NCBI GenBank assembly: GCA_019637915.1
Contig: JAHBUV010000001.1
Coordinates: 1,396,565 to 1,460,564, forward strand
Source of the DNA: Pseudobdellovibrionaceae bacterium
Lineage (GTDB): Bacteria; Bdellovibrionota; Bdellovibrionia; Bdellovibrionales; Bdellovibrionaceae
Direction of reading: 5' to 3'
Length of the DNA stretch: 64,000 nt
The translations under genes were made by a program, and so were the position numbers. Below the pieces are notes generated by a model, which saw nothing but the letters and a program-made list of their open reading frames with translations, made no database searches and had not been told where the DNA came from. Position 1 is the stretch's first letter. Each line of letters begins with the position of its first letter. Below, one piece after another: positions 43,551 to 51,977 of the stretch.

Positions 43551-43596
43551 CAATCATTCCTATTACTGATAATATCATTGGCGATAGGAACGATTG
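43551..43596. promoter_or_regulatory. Imperfect inverted repeat, candidate MarR operator
   Basis: Two 13-nt arms (43551-43563 and 43584-43596) match as inverted repeats with one mismatch. Between them lies a smaller dyad TGATA-A-TATCA. The right arm overlaps the -35 box of the MarR promoter, a typical place for autorepression. Confidence 0.5.
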
Positions 43597-43622
43597 ACTA
43601 AAGAAATAATTTTTGTTACGAT
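43594..43622 (+). promoter_or_regulatory. Sigma-70-like promoter for the MarR gene
   Basis: TTGACT and TACGAT are separated by 17 nt, upstream of the MarR start codon in an AT-rich stretch. Confidence 0.55.
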
Positions 43623-43643
43623 CTATATTGAGACGGAGGTCCT

Positions 43644-44090
43644 ATGGACGACCATCAGAAGTGCCGCCTGCATTCCGCCATGAAGCCCTTTTTGGGATAT
43701 TGCTTTTACAAGTCCGCGGCGAATCTCAAAGAGCGCATGGATGAATCCGTGAAACCCTTGGGTCTGGTGATCCAGCAATGCGGGATCCTCACCATCCTGG
43801 AAGTCCTGGGGAACCTCAGTCAGACCGAGCTCGCCGAGCAGCTGGAGATGGACACCACCTCCGTCGTGCGTTTCATCGACGGCCTGGAGAAAAAGAAATA
43901 CGTCGAACGCATCGCTGACCCCAAAGACCGCCGCGTGCGCATGCTGCACCTCACGCCCGCCGGGCAAAAGGCCCTCGCGGAGGTCCGCAAAGTGGGCCGC
44001 GAAGCCGAGGAGAAATTCCTCTCCCCCCTCTCGGCGGAAGAGAGAAAAGCCATCCGTTCGATTGTCCCGAAACTGATCACTGAAGGCTGA
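43644..44090 (+). CDS. MarR-family transcription regulator
   Basis: The 148-residue winged-helix protein has the MarR core: ILTILEVLGNLSQTELAEQLEMDTTSVVRFIDGLEKKKYVER, followed by the wing ADPKDRRVRMLHLTPAGQ. Members sense small ligands or oxidants and usually repress a neighbouring gene. Four cysteines or fewer lie near the N-terminus (KCRLH, GYCFY, QQCGI), which leaves redox sensing possible. GGAGG lies before the ATG. The adjacent palindrome and divergent metallophosphoesterase gene are likely targets. Confidence 0.9.
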   Translation: MDDHQKCRLHSAMKPFLGYCFYKSAANLKERMDESVKPLGLVIQQCGILTILEVLGNLSQTELAEQLEMDTTSVVRFIDGLEKKKYVERIADPKDRRVRMLHLTPAGQKALAEVRKVGREAEEKFLSPLSAEERKAIRSIVPKLITEG

Positions 44091-44501
44091 TCAACGACCG
44101 TCGCCCTCTTCCGGGGCGACCTTGCCGAGCATCTGGCGGATCCGCGCCTGCTCCTCTTCGCCCGAGGGAACCTCGCGGCGGTCCAAGGTGAAACGAATGC
44201 CGTGCACGAAATCCACGCCCATCTTGGCGTTGATGGTGCGGCGGATGTCCTCTTTCATGAAAACCATCTGCTGCATCCACGCGCTGTTGCGCACCCACAA
44301 CCACAAAGTGCCGCGGCTGTAACCCACGGGCTCGGTGGACGTGGCGATGGTGGGGCCGACGATTTCTTTCCAACGGGCCCACAATTTCCAGCGCAGGAAA
44401 GGGCCTGAGAGGGGCGACTTGCCATTCTCGAAAAGAGCCTGTAGGACATCGGCTCCCTGGCTGAATCTGGTTTTGTAATCGATGTCGTCCCTGTCGCCCA
44501 T
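44091..44501 (-). CDS. dciA: DUF721/DciA-like protein
   Basis: The 136-residue protein has the DUF721 pattern: LWARWKEIVGPTIATSTEPVGYSRGTLWLWVRNSAWMQQM. Family knowledge: DciA loads or assists the replicative helicase in bacteria lacking DnaC-type loaders. The start is ATG 44501 with a weak ribosome binding site. Its start is about 15 nt from the putative start of divergent trmFO. Its stop abuts that of MarR (TGATCA). Confidence 0.75.
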   Translation of the reverse strand: MGDRDDIDYKTRFSQGADVLQALFENGKSPLSGPFLRWKLWARWKEIVGPTIATSTEPVGYSRGTLWLWVRNSAWMQQMVFMKEDIRRTINAKMGVDFVHGIRFTLDRREVPSGEEEQARIRQMLGKVAPEEGDGR

Positions 44502-44516
44502 TCTTCGAGGTGTATC

Positions 44517-45878
44517 ATAGGAAGCCCGGATTTCACCAAAAAACCCACCGTCCACGTCGTTGGTGCGGGCCTTGCCGGCAGCGAATGCGCCTTGCAATTG
44601 GCCCACCGCGGTTTCCCCGTGATCCTGCATGAAATGCGTGGCGGCATGATGACTCCGGCCCACAAAACCTCGGATTTCGCCGAGCTCGTCTGCTCGAACT
44701 CCTTCGGCAGCCTCGGCGAGAATTCCGCGCCGGGCGCCCTCAAGTGGGAGGCCGAGCAACTGGGGAGCTTCATCCTGAAAACCGCGAAGGAAGCGGCCGT
44801 GCCGGCGGGGCAAGCCCTGGGCGTCGATCGCGAACTCTTCGCCCGCGAAGTGTCGCGCCAGGTGCGCTCGCACCCCCTCATCGAGGTGCGCGAGGAAATG
44901 ATTTTCCGCCTGGCCGACGTGTCACGCCCCGCCGTCATCGCCACGGGACCCCTCACCCACGAGGATCTGGCCCACGACCTGCAACGCCATTTCGGCGACG
45001 AATTCCTGTACTTCTTCGACGCCATCGCCCCCATCGTCGACGCGGACTCCATCAACACCGACATCGCCTGGAAACAGGATCGTTACGACAAAGGCACGGC
45101 GGATTATTTCAACTGCCCGCTGAACAAAGAGGAGTACGACCGCTTCATCGCGGAAGTTCAAAACGCCCGCAAGATCGAACCCAAACATTTCGAGACGACG
45201 GATTTCTTCGAGGGCTGCATGCCCATCGAGGCGATGATCGACCGCGGCCCGGAAACGCCGCGCTTCGGCCCGATGAAACCGGTGGGCCTGAAGGACCCGC
45301 GCACCGGCCGCGAGCCCCACGCCGTCGTGCAACTGCGCCAGGACAACAAAGAAGCCACGGCTTACAACATCGTCGGTTTCCAGACGCGCATGGCTTACGG
45401 CGAGCAAAGCCGCGTCTTCCGTCTGATCCCGGGCCTGGAAAACGCCGAGTTCCTGAAACTCGGCAGCATCCACCGCAACCTCTACATCAATTCACCGAAG
45501 CGCCTGAACCGCGACCTGTCGAGCCGCCATGACCCGTGGCTGTTCTTCGCCGGTCAGATCACCGGCGTGGAAGGTTACTTCGAATCCACCTGCATCGGTC
45601 TTTTGGTGGCGCGCTTCCTCGAACAAAAGCTGCGGGACCTCCCTTTCCAGGCCCCGCCGCGGGAAAGCGCCATGGGCTCCCTGCTGGAAGCCATCACCGA
45701 TCCCTCGCGCGCCGACCACTTCCAGCCGACGAACATCAATTTCGGGCTCTTTCCCCCGTTGAATGAAACGGACCTCGCCGAGCTCGGGCGCAAAGCCCGG
45801 GACAAGTCCGTCAAAAAAGATCGTCAGCTGAAAAAGGCGCGGGAAGCCCTCGGCGCCTGGATGCGACAGCTCACTTGA
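44517..45878 (+). CDS. trmFO: Methylenetetrahydrofolate-tRNA-(uracil-5)-methyltransferase TrmFO, start codon non-canonical
   Basis: The flavoprotein (about 453 residues) makes 5-methyluridine at position 54 of tRNA using methylene-tetrahydrofolate. The FAD-binding start VHVVGAGLAGSECALQLA, HKTSDFAELVCSNSFGS, and the GQITGVEGYFES segment are family hallmarks. The Rossmann start lies upstream of the first TTG (44592), so that cannot be the true start. No ATG, GTG or TTG occurs in frame between the upstream stop at 44442 and the Rossmann motif. The best site is ATA 44517, 6 nt after GAGG. ATC 44514 or CTG 44457 are alternatives, and a sequence error is possible. It is convergent with the lipoprotein gene, overlapping by 8 nt. 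Confidence 0.88.
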   Translation: MGSPDFTKKPTVHVVGAGLAGSECALQLAHRGFPVILHEMRGGMMTPAHKTSDFAELVCSNSFGSLGENSAPGALKWEAEQLGSFILKTAKEAAVPAGQALGVDRELFAREVSRQVRSHPLIEVREEMIFRLADVSRPAVIATGPLTHEDLAHDLQRHFGDEFLYFFDAIAPIVDADSINTDIAWKQDRYDKGTADYFNCPLNKEEYDRFIAEVQNARKIEPKHFETTDFFEGCMPIEAMIDRGPETPRFGPMKPVGLKDPRTGREPHAVVQLRQDNKEATAYNIVGFQTRMAYGEQSRVFRLIPGLENAEFLKLGSIHRNLYINSPKRLNRDLSSRHDPWLFFAGQITGVEGYFESTCIGLLVARFLEQKLRDLPFQAPPRESAMGSLLEAITDPSRADHFQPTNINFGLFPPLNETDLAELGRKARDKSVKKDRQLKKAREALGAWMRQLT

Positions 45879-47448
45879 CGCCGAAAGGCAGGTCGATGGC
45901 CGGGATCGGCCGCGGTTCCGTGCGCAAGGCGGGGCGCCGCTGGTCGTGCTCGGGCCAATGCGGCTCGAGGCGGTAGAAGGCTTTTTCATAGCCCTCCGGG
46001 CCCGTCGCCGAAATCACCGGCAGACCTTTCACCTGGGGAAAGTGATCGCTTTCGAAATCCGCCTGCGGACCCAGGGTCAGGATCAGGCGCAGGCTCGAGG
46101 CGTTGCTCTTCATCACCGCTTCCATGGTTTTTTTCCGCCAGGCGCGCGACGCCGCGAGCAGCTTTTGCACTTCACGTGAATCCAGGCGCGAGGTGTCCAC
46201 CGGCAGAGTGCGCAGGATCAGGTAACGCGAACCCACGCCGAGCCCCTGCAAAAACGCCTGCAGGCGCTGGCCTTCCCGGCCCACCAAAGCGCGACCGGCC
46301 GCCTCATCCTCGCCGACGGCGGTCTGATCCGCGATCACCAGCACTTCCACGTCGCTCCAGCGGCCGCGGTACAGGGCCCGGCCCGGCAGGGGATTTTGTT
46401 CCGTCAGGATTTTCGCCCACATCTCCCCCGGCCCGCGGTCGAACAGCGGCGAGGAGGAATCGACCCACAAAGGAGCGCCGGCCTCCAGCCCGCCCGTGTG
46501 GTCGGGAAAACCGAAGTGCACGTCGCCGCGGGGAAGAGCGCGCACGCGCCCTTGGAAACCGCGGTCGAACTTCTGCGCCAGGGCTTTGCCCTTGGCATCG
46601 CGGTCGGGCTCCAACGCCCAACCCGCTTCGCGCCATTCGCGCAGATACCCCAGGACGGCCTGGCTTTTCACCAGCACGGTGGCGTCGGCCGGATTCATCG
46701 GCGGCAGCCCCAGCACCCTCGCGTCCCGCGACAGGCCCAGCAGGCCCGCCAGCGTGCCGTAACGTCCCTGCATGGCGCAGGTCTCAAGGCGGATTTCCGG
46801 CTTCACCTCGCACTGGGCGCCCCACAAGCGCATGGACTGCGCGAAGAAACGCTGCGTGTCCGCGCCGGTGACGAGCACCAGGCTCAAAGACTCCCGGTTG
46901 TTTTCAAAAACGCTTTTCAGCAAACCCTGCCTCACCGCCGGCGGCGCCTTCGCCAGGCCCTGCAGGAACAGATAGCCGCGATCGATGCCCATGGTGGAGA
47001 GGATCTCCTGCAGGTAGGCCCCCGCCGGGCCGCTGAAGGCCTTGCGCGTGTCCCGCTCGCTGCCGGTCAGATCCTCGCCCACGATCAGCACCTTCACCTG
47101 GTTTTCCCCCAGGCGGCCGCGATAAAAAACATTCGGGTGTTTCAGCAAAGCCGCCAGGCGACGTCCTGATTCCGTCGTCACGTCCGGCCCCAGATCGTAG
47201 TCCCACGGATCACCGGCGTCGAAGCGCACCTGTTCCGGCAACGGGGCCGCCAGCAGGTTCCTGGATTTTTCATCGGCGGGAAGAGTCTCTTTCTCGGAAG
47301 CGATCACGCGCAGCTGTTCGAGGTTTTCAGGGGTCCACGCTACGCCCGGTCGCGTGTCGACCGGAGCGCTCGTTTGGGCGCGTTTGCTCTGGCAGGAGAT
47401 GAGCAGCAGAAGGACCGGCAGAAAAACCGAAACAAGACCCTGTCGCAT
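45871..47448 (-). CDS. Lipoprotein with two uracil-DNA-glycosylase-like segments
   Basis: The 525-residue protein has a lipobox LISC (Cys19). Residues about 115-275 read VKVLIVGEDLTGSERDTRKAFSG, then AGAYLQEILSTMGIDRGYLF and, later, LVLVTGADTQRFF and PPMNPADA, which align by eye with family 4/5 uracil-DNA glycosylases. A second copy (about 365-500) reads VEVLVIADQ, then EAAGRALVGREGQRLQAFLQGLG, and later LILTLGPQAD. The catalytic motif positions look altered: no clear GEAPG and no HPS. It is exported, unlike DNA repair enzymes. It lies 105 nt downstream of a secreted S1/P1 nuclease gene in the same direction. The fold assignment is inference. Confidence 0.6.
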   Translation of the reverse strand: MRQGLVSVFLPVLLLLISCQSKRAQTSAPVDTRPGVAWTPENLEQLRVIASEKETLPADEKSRNLLAAPLPEQVRFDAGDPWDYDLGPDVTTESGRRLAALLKHPNVFYRGRLGENQVKVLIVGEDLTGSERDTRKAFSGPAGAYLQEILSTMGIDRGYLFLQGLAKAPPAVRQGLLKSVFENNRESLSLVLVTGADTQRFFAQSMRLWGAQCEVKPEIRLETCAMQGRYGTLAGLLGLSRDARVLGLPPMNPADATVLVKSQAVLGYLREWREAGWALEPDRDAKGKALAQKFDRGFQGRVRALPRGDVHFGFPDHTGGLEAGAPLWVDSSSPLFDRGPGEMWAKILTEQNPLPGRALYRGRWSDVEVLVIADQTAVGEDEAAGRALVGREGQRLQAFLQGLGVGSRYLILRTLPVDTSRLDSREVQKLLAASRAWRKKTMEAVMKSNASSLRLILTLGPQADFESDHFPQVKGLPVISATGPEGYEKAFYRLEPHWPEHDQRRPALRTEPRPIPAIDLPFGVK

Positions 47449-47526
47449 GCCGAATCCCCCTTCCCACCGTGGATGAATCCATTTCGGCTCGAAGGGGGTT
47501 CCGGTGAAGTCTTGTTCAGGGGTCCG

Positions 47527-47546
47527 GCCCCGACGGACGTCGGGGC
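47527..47546 (-). other. GC-rich hairpin after the S1/P1 nuclease gene
   Basis: An 8-bp stem (47527-47534 with 47539-47546) with a 4-nt loop lies 7 nt past the nuclease stop on the minus strand. No U tract follows, so it may slow decay or reduce expression of the downstream lipoprotein more than terminate. Confidence 0.4.
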
Positions 47547-47553
47547 TAGAAAA

Positions 47554-48525
47554 TCAATACTCGAGGTAGCGCTCGCGGCGCTCGCCCTGATTGGCGCGGG
47601 GGCCGGCGGTGATGAAATCAGCCAGGCGGCCGACGATCATTTCCAGGCGTTTCACGAATTCGAGTTGCATGTTCGGGGGAGCGGCGTTGGCGAAGATCCG
47701 GTTCAGCACGTCGGCGATGCGCACGCCGGCGGCGTAAACCCGCTGATCCAGCACGGGCAGGGCGCGGTCTTGGTACTGCGATTGATTGGTTTCATAGCGA
47801 CGGTCGTACATCAGCTGACGCTGCGGGCCCTGGGATTCGCGCAACCAGGCTTCCGGATTGTCGCGGGTCGGTCCTTTCAGGACGTCGCTCTCGCGGCCAC
47901 GGAAGTTTTGCAGCAACCAGCGGGCGTAAAGGGCGGCGTAATCGGCGTTTTGCGGCTGGCCTTCGAAGATTTCGCCGTGACCGGTGAAGATCATGCCCGT
48001 GTCCCACACCTGGTGAAGATTGCCCGGGCGGTTGAACCACACGAGGCGGATGGTGTTGCCGCCTTTGTCGTCGGCGCGGCCCGTGTGAAAGGGCTGGTGG
48101 AGATCGCCGATGAAGTGCACCAGCAGTTTCAAGGCGACTTGTTTTTGTTCGTAAGTGGTCTTGGGATCCTGCAGGGTGCGCTCGGCGATGATGATGGCGC
48201 TGATGGAGCCGCCCTTTTTGCGATCCGGCTCCGACAAGCGGCCGACGTGATCGAGGAAGTTCGTCGTGTCCGCGACGTTCTCGAAGTGGTACCAGTAGGT
48301 GTGGGCGAGGGCGTTGTCGCTTTTGATGGTGTCGGCCCAGAAGGCCACGTCGGCGAGGCTCTGACCGCGGAGCAATTGCTGAACGGCGGTTCTGGCTTGG
48401 GGGCTCAAAAAGCTGTCGGCGATGGCGCCGGTGGTGCGATGACCCAGGCTTCCCCAACCCCAGGCGGTGGCGCTCACGAACAAGATGGAACAAATCCCCA
48501 AACCCCGACGCAACAAGCCTTTCAA
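47554..48525 (-). CDS. Secreted S1/P1-type nuclease
   Basis: The 323-residue protein has a signal peptide and a mature start at or near WGSLGHRTTGAIA. The N-terminal tryptophan and the following His are zinc ligands in this family. Other ligands are in FWADTI, LLVHFIGDLHQPFHTG, and NLHQVWDTGM. It cleaves single-stranded DNA or RNA and 3'-nucleotides outside the cytoplasm. It appears to start at TTG 48525, with AGGAGG 5 nt upstream. It carries about 40 extra C-terminal residues. A role in degrading external nucleic acid is likely. Confidence 0.9.
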   Translation of the reverse strand: MKGLLRRGLGICSILFVSATAWGWGSLGHRTTGAIADSFLSPQARTAVQQLLRGQSLADVAFWADTIKSDNALAHTYWYHFENVADTTNFLDHVGRLSEPDRKKGGSISAIIIAERTLQDPKTTYEQKQVALKLLVHFIGDLHQPFHTGRADDKGGNTIRLVWFNRPGNLHQVWDTGMIFTGHGEIFEGQPQNADYAALYARWLLQNFRGRESDVLKGPTRDNPEAWLRESQGPQRQLMYDRRYETNQSQYQDRALPVLDQRVYAAGVRIADVLNRIFANAAPPNMQLEFVKRLEMIVGRLADFITAGPRANQGERRERYLEY

Positions 48526-48702
48526 GCGACCCCTCCTGAAAAGTAATTATGCACTTTATGCAATTTTTGATGCCTAAAATAAATGATTAATTCGAGCCCC
48601 AAAGGATTTGACTCAGGGCGCGTGAAAAAACTAACCGGTCCCTGACAAAAATCGGCGCCCGGCTTGCCCCCCTCTCAAAACAGGGGTACTTCCCCCCTCC
48701 TT

Positions 48703-50085
48703 ATGAGTTGGAGAGACTTGGGTTTTTCAGAAAAACTCGGTCGTCTCGGCGCCGCCTTCGGCCTGTCTGTTTTCGTGACCACCATGAACGGTTGTGAAGG
48801 GATGAGCTGGGGTGAGGCAACCCTGGCCGCCAAAGTGCAAAGCCAGGGCGAGATCCGGGTTCTCACCCTCGAACACCCGCTTGTCGACGAGTCCCAAGGG
48901 GCCGGCGGCCGGCAAGGAATGGAGCGCGAACTGCTGCTCCATTTCGCGGACACCTATCAGCTCAAAATCCGTTTCATCCGCAAAAAGAATCTCGACGACC
49001 TTTATGACAGCCTGCGGCGCGGGGAAGGCGACGTGGGCGCGGCCCGTCTGTGGATGAACGAACAGCCCAATCAATTCAGCTCCGGCCCCGCCTTCGAAGA
49101 AAGCCACTTGAGCCTCTTTTGCCGGCGCCGCCTCAAAATCGCCCATCTCCGCGACCTGTCCCGCCGCCGCGTCGGCCTGGCCGGCAAGGACAATGTGCAG
49201 TCCCTGGACACCCGCCTGCGCTACCTCGTGCCCGACGTGGAGCTGCAGTTGCGCCCCCTGGGCCGGGCGCGGTCCTTGATCCGCGACGTCGCCGAGGGCC
49301 GCCTGGATTGCGCGGTCACGGAGAACCTCGAGGGCGCGCAGTTCTCGCGCGCCTGGCCGCAGGTCGAAAAGGTCACCGCCCTCACCGAAAACCGCTCCCT
49401 GGCCTGGGTGGTGCGGCCGCAACGCACGGACCTCGCGGCCCTGATGCGGGCCTGGTTTCAACGCGCCAGCCGCGACGACGAAATCATGCGCATCGAAGAT
49501 CCTTACCGGGCGAGCCTCAGCAGCCTGGACATGGCGGACACGCGGCGTTTCCTGGTGAACCTGCGCCAGCGCCTGCCGCGCTTCAAAGAGTCCTTCCTCG
49601 AGTCGGCCCGGGAGCATGGCCTCGATTGGCGGCTCGTCGCCTCCATCGCTTACCAGGAATCCCATTGGAATCCGGAGGCCCGCAGCTACACCGGGGTCCT
49701 CGGCATCATGCAATTGACCCAGGAAACCGCGGATGACGTGGGCATTGAAGACCGCACCGATCCCCAGCAAAGCATCTGGGGCGGGTCTTATTACATCCGT
49801 TTTCTCCTCAATCGCATGCCCAAAGCCGTCAATTCGCAGGAGCGCACGGCTTTGGCTTTGGCCGCTTACAACTGCGGGCTGGCGCATTTGCGCGATGCCC
49901 AGGGCCTGGCCATCGAACGGGGTTTGAATCCCTATTCGTGGCGGCACCTGAAAACGGTTTTGCCTTTGCTGGAAAATCCCGAGATCGCCGCCCGTCTGCC
50001 GGCCGGCGCCGCCCGCGGCCGCGAGACCGTGCAGTTCGTGGAGCGCGTGCGCTCCTTCCACGATCTCTGGCGCATGGTCGACTGA
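48703..50085 (+). CDS. mltF: MltF-type membrane-bound lytic transglycosylase
   Basis: The 460-residue protein has a hydrophobic N-terminus ending in a possible lipobox NGC (Cys31), a periplasmic-solute-binding-type domain (about 50-265), and a C-terminal lysozyme-like domain. The catalytic Glu319 is in IAYQESHWNP, followed by LGIMQLTQETA and LALAAYNCG. It cleaves peptidoglycan glycan strands with anhydro-ring formation. No clear ribosome binding site precedes ATG 48703. The 177-nt gap with the divergent nuclease is AT-rich, with two TTATGCA direct repeats near 48549. Confidence 0.92.
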   Translation: MSWRDLGFSEKLGRLGAAFGLSVFVTTMNGCEGMSWGEATLAAKVQSQGEIRVLTLEHPLVDESQGAGGRQGMERELLLHFADTYQLKIRFIRKKNLDDLYDSLRRGEGDVGAARLWMNEQPNQFSSGPAFEESHLSLFCRRRLKIAHLRDLSRRRVGLAGKDNVQSLDTRLRYLVPDVELQLRPLGRARSLIRDVAEGRLDCAVTENLEGAQFSRAWPQVEKVTALTENRSLAWVVRPQRTDLAALMRAWFQRASRDDEIMRIEDPYRASLSSLDMADTRRFLVNLRQRLPRFKESFLESAREHGLDWRLVASIAYQESHWNPEARSYTGVLGIMQLTQETADDVGIEDRTDPQQSIWGGSYYIRFLLNRMPKAVNSQERTALALAAYNCGLAHLRDAQGLAIERGLNPYSWRHLKTVLPLLENPEIAARLPAGAARGRETVQFVERVRSFHDLWRMVD

Positions 50086-50089
50086 CCCC

Positions 50090-51973
50090 TCACTCCACCG
50101 TCACGGACTTCGCCAGATTCCGCGGCTGATCGACGTCGTAACCCAGGTTGCAAGCCATGTGGTAGGACAACAGCTGCAGCGGGATCACCGACAGGATCGG
50201 GTTCACCGTCCAGTGCGCCTTCGGCAGCGGCAGGTAGTACTCGCTCACCTTGCGCAGATGCTCGTGCTCGCCCGTGCTCAGGCAAATGACTTTGCCGCCG
50301 CGGGCGCGCGCTTCCTCCAGGTTGCTCAAGGTTTTTTCGAACAGCTGATCGGCCGGGATGATCATCACGATGGCCATGTTCTCGTCGATCAGGGCCAGCG
50401 GGCCGTGTTTCATTTCGCCGGCGGCGTAGCCTTCGGCGTGCAGATAGGCGAGCTCCTTCAGCTTCAGAGCCCCCTCCATGGCGATCGGGAAGCTCACGCC
50501 CCGGCCCATGTAGAGGAACCCGCGGAAGAGCTTCAACCTGTTCGCCGCCTCGCCGAAGTACTTGTCGTAGGACAGCACCACTTCGAGCTGCGAGGGCGCC
50601 GACAAAAGCGCCTGCACGAATTCCTTCTCCTCCGCGGCGTTGATGGCGTTTTTCAAACGCCCCAAAGCGACGGACAGGCAGTTGAGCACCGTCAGGGTCG
50701 AGGTGAAGGCCTTGGTGCTGGCGACGCCGATCTCGGGGCCCGAATTCATGTACAGGTGCCCGTGGGCCTCGCGATCGATGGACGAGTGGCGCACGTTGCA
50801 GATGCTCAGGGTGAGGGCGCCTTTTTCCTTCGCCAGGCGGATGGCGGCCAGGGTGTCGGCGGTCTCCCCACTCTGGGAAATGGTGATGACCAGGGTGTTC
50901 GGCGGGATCACCGGGTGGCGGTAGCGGAATTCGCTGGCGATGTCCGTCTCCACCGGGATCCTGGCGATGGTCTCGATCAGGTATTTCCCCACCATGGCGG
51001 CGTAACTCGAGGTGCCGCAGGCGATGAACATCACGCGTTCGACGCCGTTCAGGATTTTTCGCGTGTTCTCCCAGTCCTTCAGCGGATCCAGGGAATCCAC
51101 GCCGGGCAGGGGTTCGTTGAAACCGACGTTTTTCAACCGCACGGCGAAGTTCCGCGTGTCGATGTGCGGCTCCATGGCGGCGGCCACGGCGCGGGGTTGC
51201 TCGTAGATTTCCTTCAGCATGAAGTGGGGATGGCCCTGCTTCTCGACGCTCTCGGGGCTGAGGTCGATCTCGACGACCTTTTTGGTGATCGGCACGCCCC
51301 GGGACGAATACACCTGCACCTGCGCGCCCTTGACCTCCACGATCTCGCGGTCCTCGAGGTAAATGAATTTTTTCGTGTACTGCAGACAGGCCTGGACGTC
51401 GCTGACCACGAAGGTCTGCTGATCGCCCAGCCCCACCACCAGGGGCGGCCCGTCCTTGAAAGCCACCATGGTGTCGGGTTCTTTCTCCCACATGGCGACG
51501 ATGGAAAAAGCCCCTTGCAAACGATCGAGGATGTTTTGCACGGCCTTCAGCAGGTGCCCGGTCCGGTCGACCTCTTCGGCCAGCAGATGGGCCACGAGCT
51601 CCGTGTCGGTGTCGGAAGAGATGTCGGCGCCGCGGGCCAGGAGCTCCCGGCGGATCTCGGCGTAGTTTTCAATGATGCCGTTGTGCACGAGGCTGATGCC
51701 GCGGACTTGGTGGGGGTGGGCGTTGCGCTCGCTGGGACCGCCGTGGGTCGCCCAGCGGGTGTGGCCGATGCCGAGATGCCCGTTGAAGGATTCGTGGGCG
51801 AGCTTTTCCTCGAGGAATTTCAGTTTTCCCTCGGCGCGCACGCGCTTGGTGCGGCCGTCGTGAAGGATCGCCACGCCGGCGCTGTCATAGCCGCGGTACT
51901 CGAGTTTTTTCAGGCCGCCGACGATGACGTCCTTCGGGTTCAAGGGGCCGAGGTAGCCGACAATTCCGCACAT
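50090..51973 (-). CDS. glmS: Glutamine-fructose-6-phosphate aminotransferase
   Basis: The 627-residue enzyme makes glucosamine 6-phosphate, the first step to UDP-GlcNAc. The N-terminal nucleophile Cys2 is in MCGIVGYLG, the glutaminase domain has GHTRWATHG and YDSAGVAI, and two SIS isomerase domains follow (CGTSSYAA, SQSGETADTL). It ends PRNLAKSVTVE as in all GlmS. ATG 51973 is fixed by the Cys. It is 4 nt downstream of glmU. No glmS ribozyme is visible, as there is no room for one. Confidence 0.98.
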   Translation of the reverse strand: MCGIVGYLGPLNPKDVIVGGLKKLEYRGYDSAGVAILHDGRTKRVRAEGKLKFLEEKLAHESFNGHLGIGHTRWATHGGPSERNAHPHQVRGISLVHNGIIENYAEIRRELLARGADISSDTDTELVAHLLAEEVDRTGHLLKAVQNILDRLQGAFSIVAMWEKEPDTMVAFKDGPPLVVGLGDQQTFVVSDVQACLQYTKKFIYLEDREIVEVKGAQVQVYSSRGVPITKKVVEIDLSPESVEKQGHPHFMLKEIYEQPRAVAAAMEPHIDTRNFAVRLKNVGFNEPLPGVDSLDPLKDWENTRKILNGVERVMFIACGTSSYAAMVGKYLIETIARIPVETDIASEFRYRHPVIPPNTLVITISQSGETADTLAAIRLAKEKGALTLSICNVRHSSIDREAHGHLYMNSGPEIGVASTKAFTSTLTVLNCLSVALGRLKNAINAAEEKEFVQALLSAPSQLEVVLSYDKYFGEAANRLKLFRGFLYMGRGVSFPIAMEGALKLKELAYLHAEGYAAGEMKHGPLALIDENMAIVMIIPADQLFEKTLSNLEEARARGGKVICLSTGEHEHLRKVSEYYLPLPKAHWTVNPILSVIPLQLLSYHMACNLGYDVDQPRNLAKSVTVE

Positions 51974-51977
51974 GGGT

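Noticed and set aside
48608-48636. TTGACT with a 17-nt spacer to CTAACC as an mltF promoter
   Set aside because: The -35 box is good but the -10 box is poor; too weak to list as a feature.
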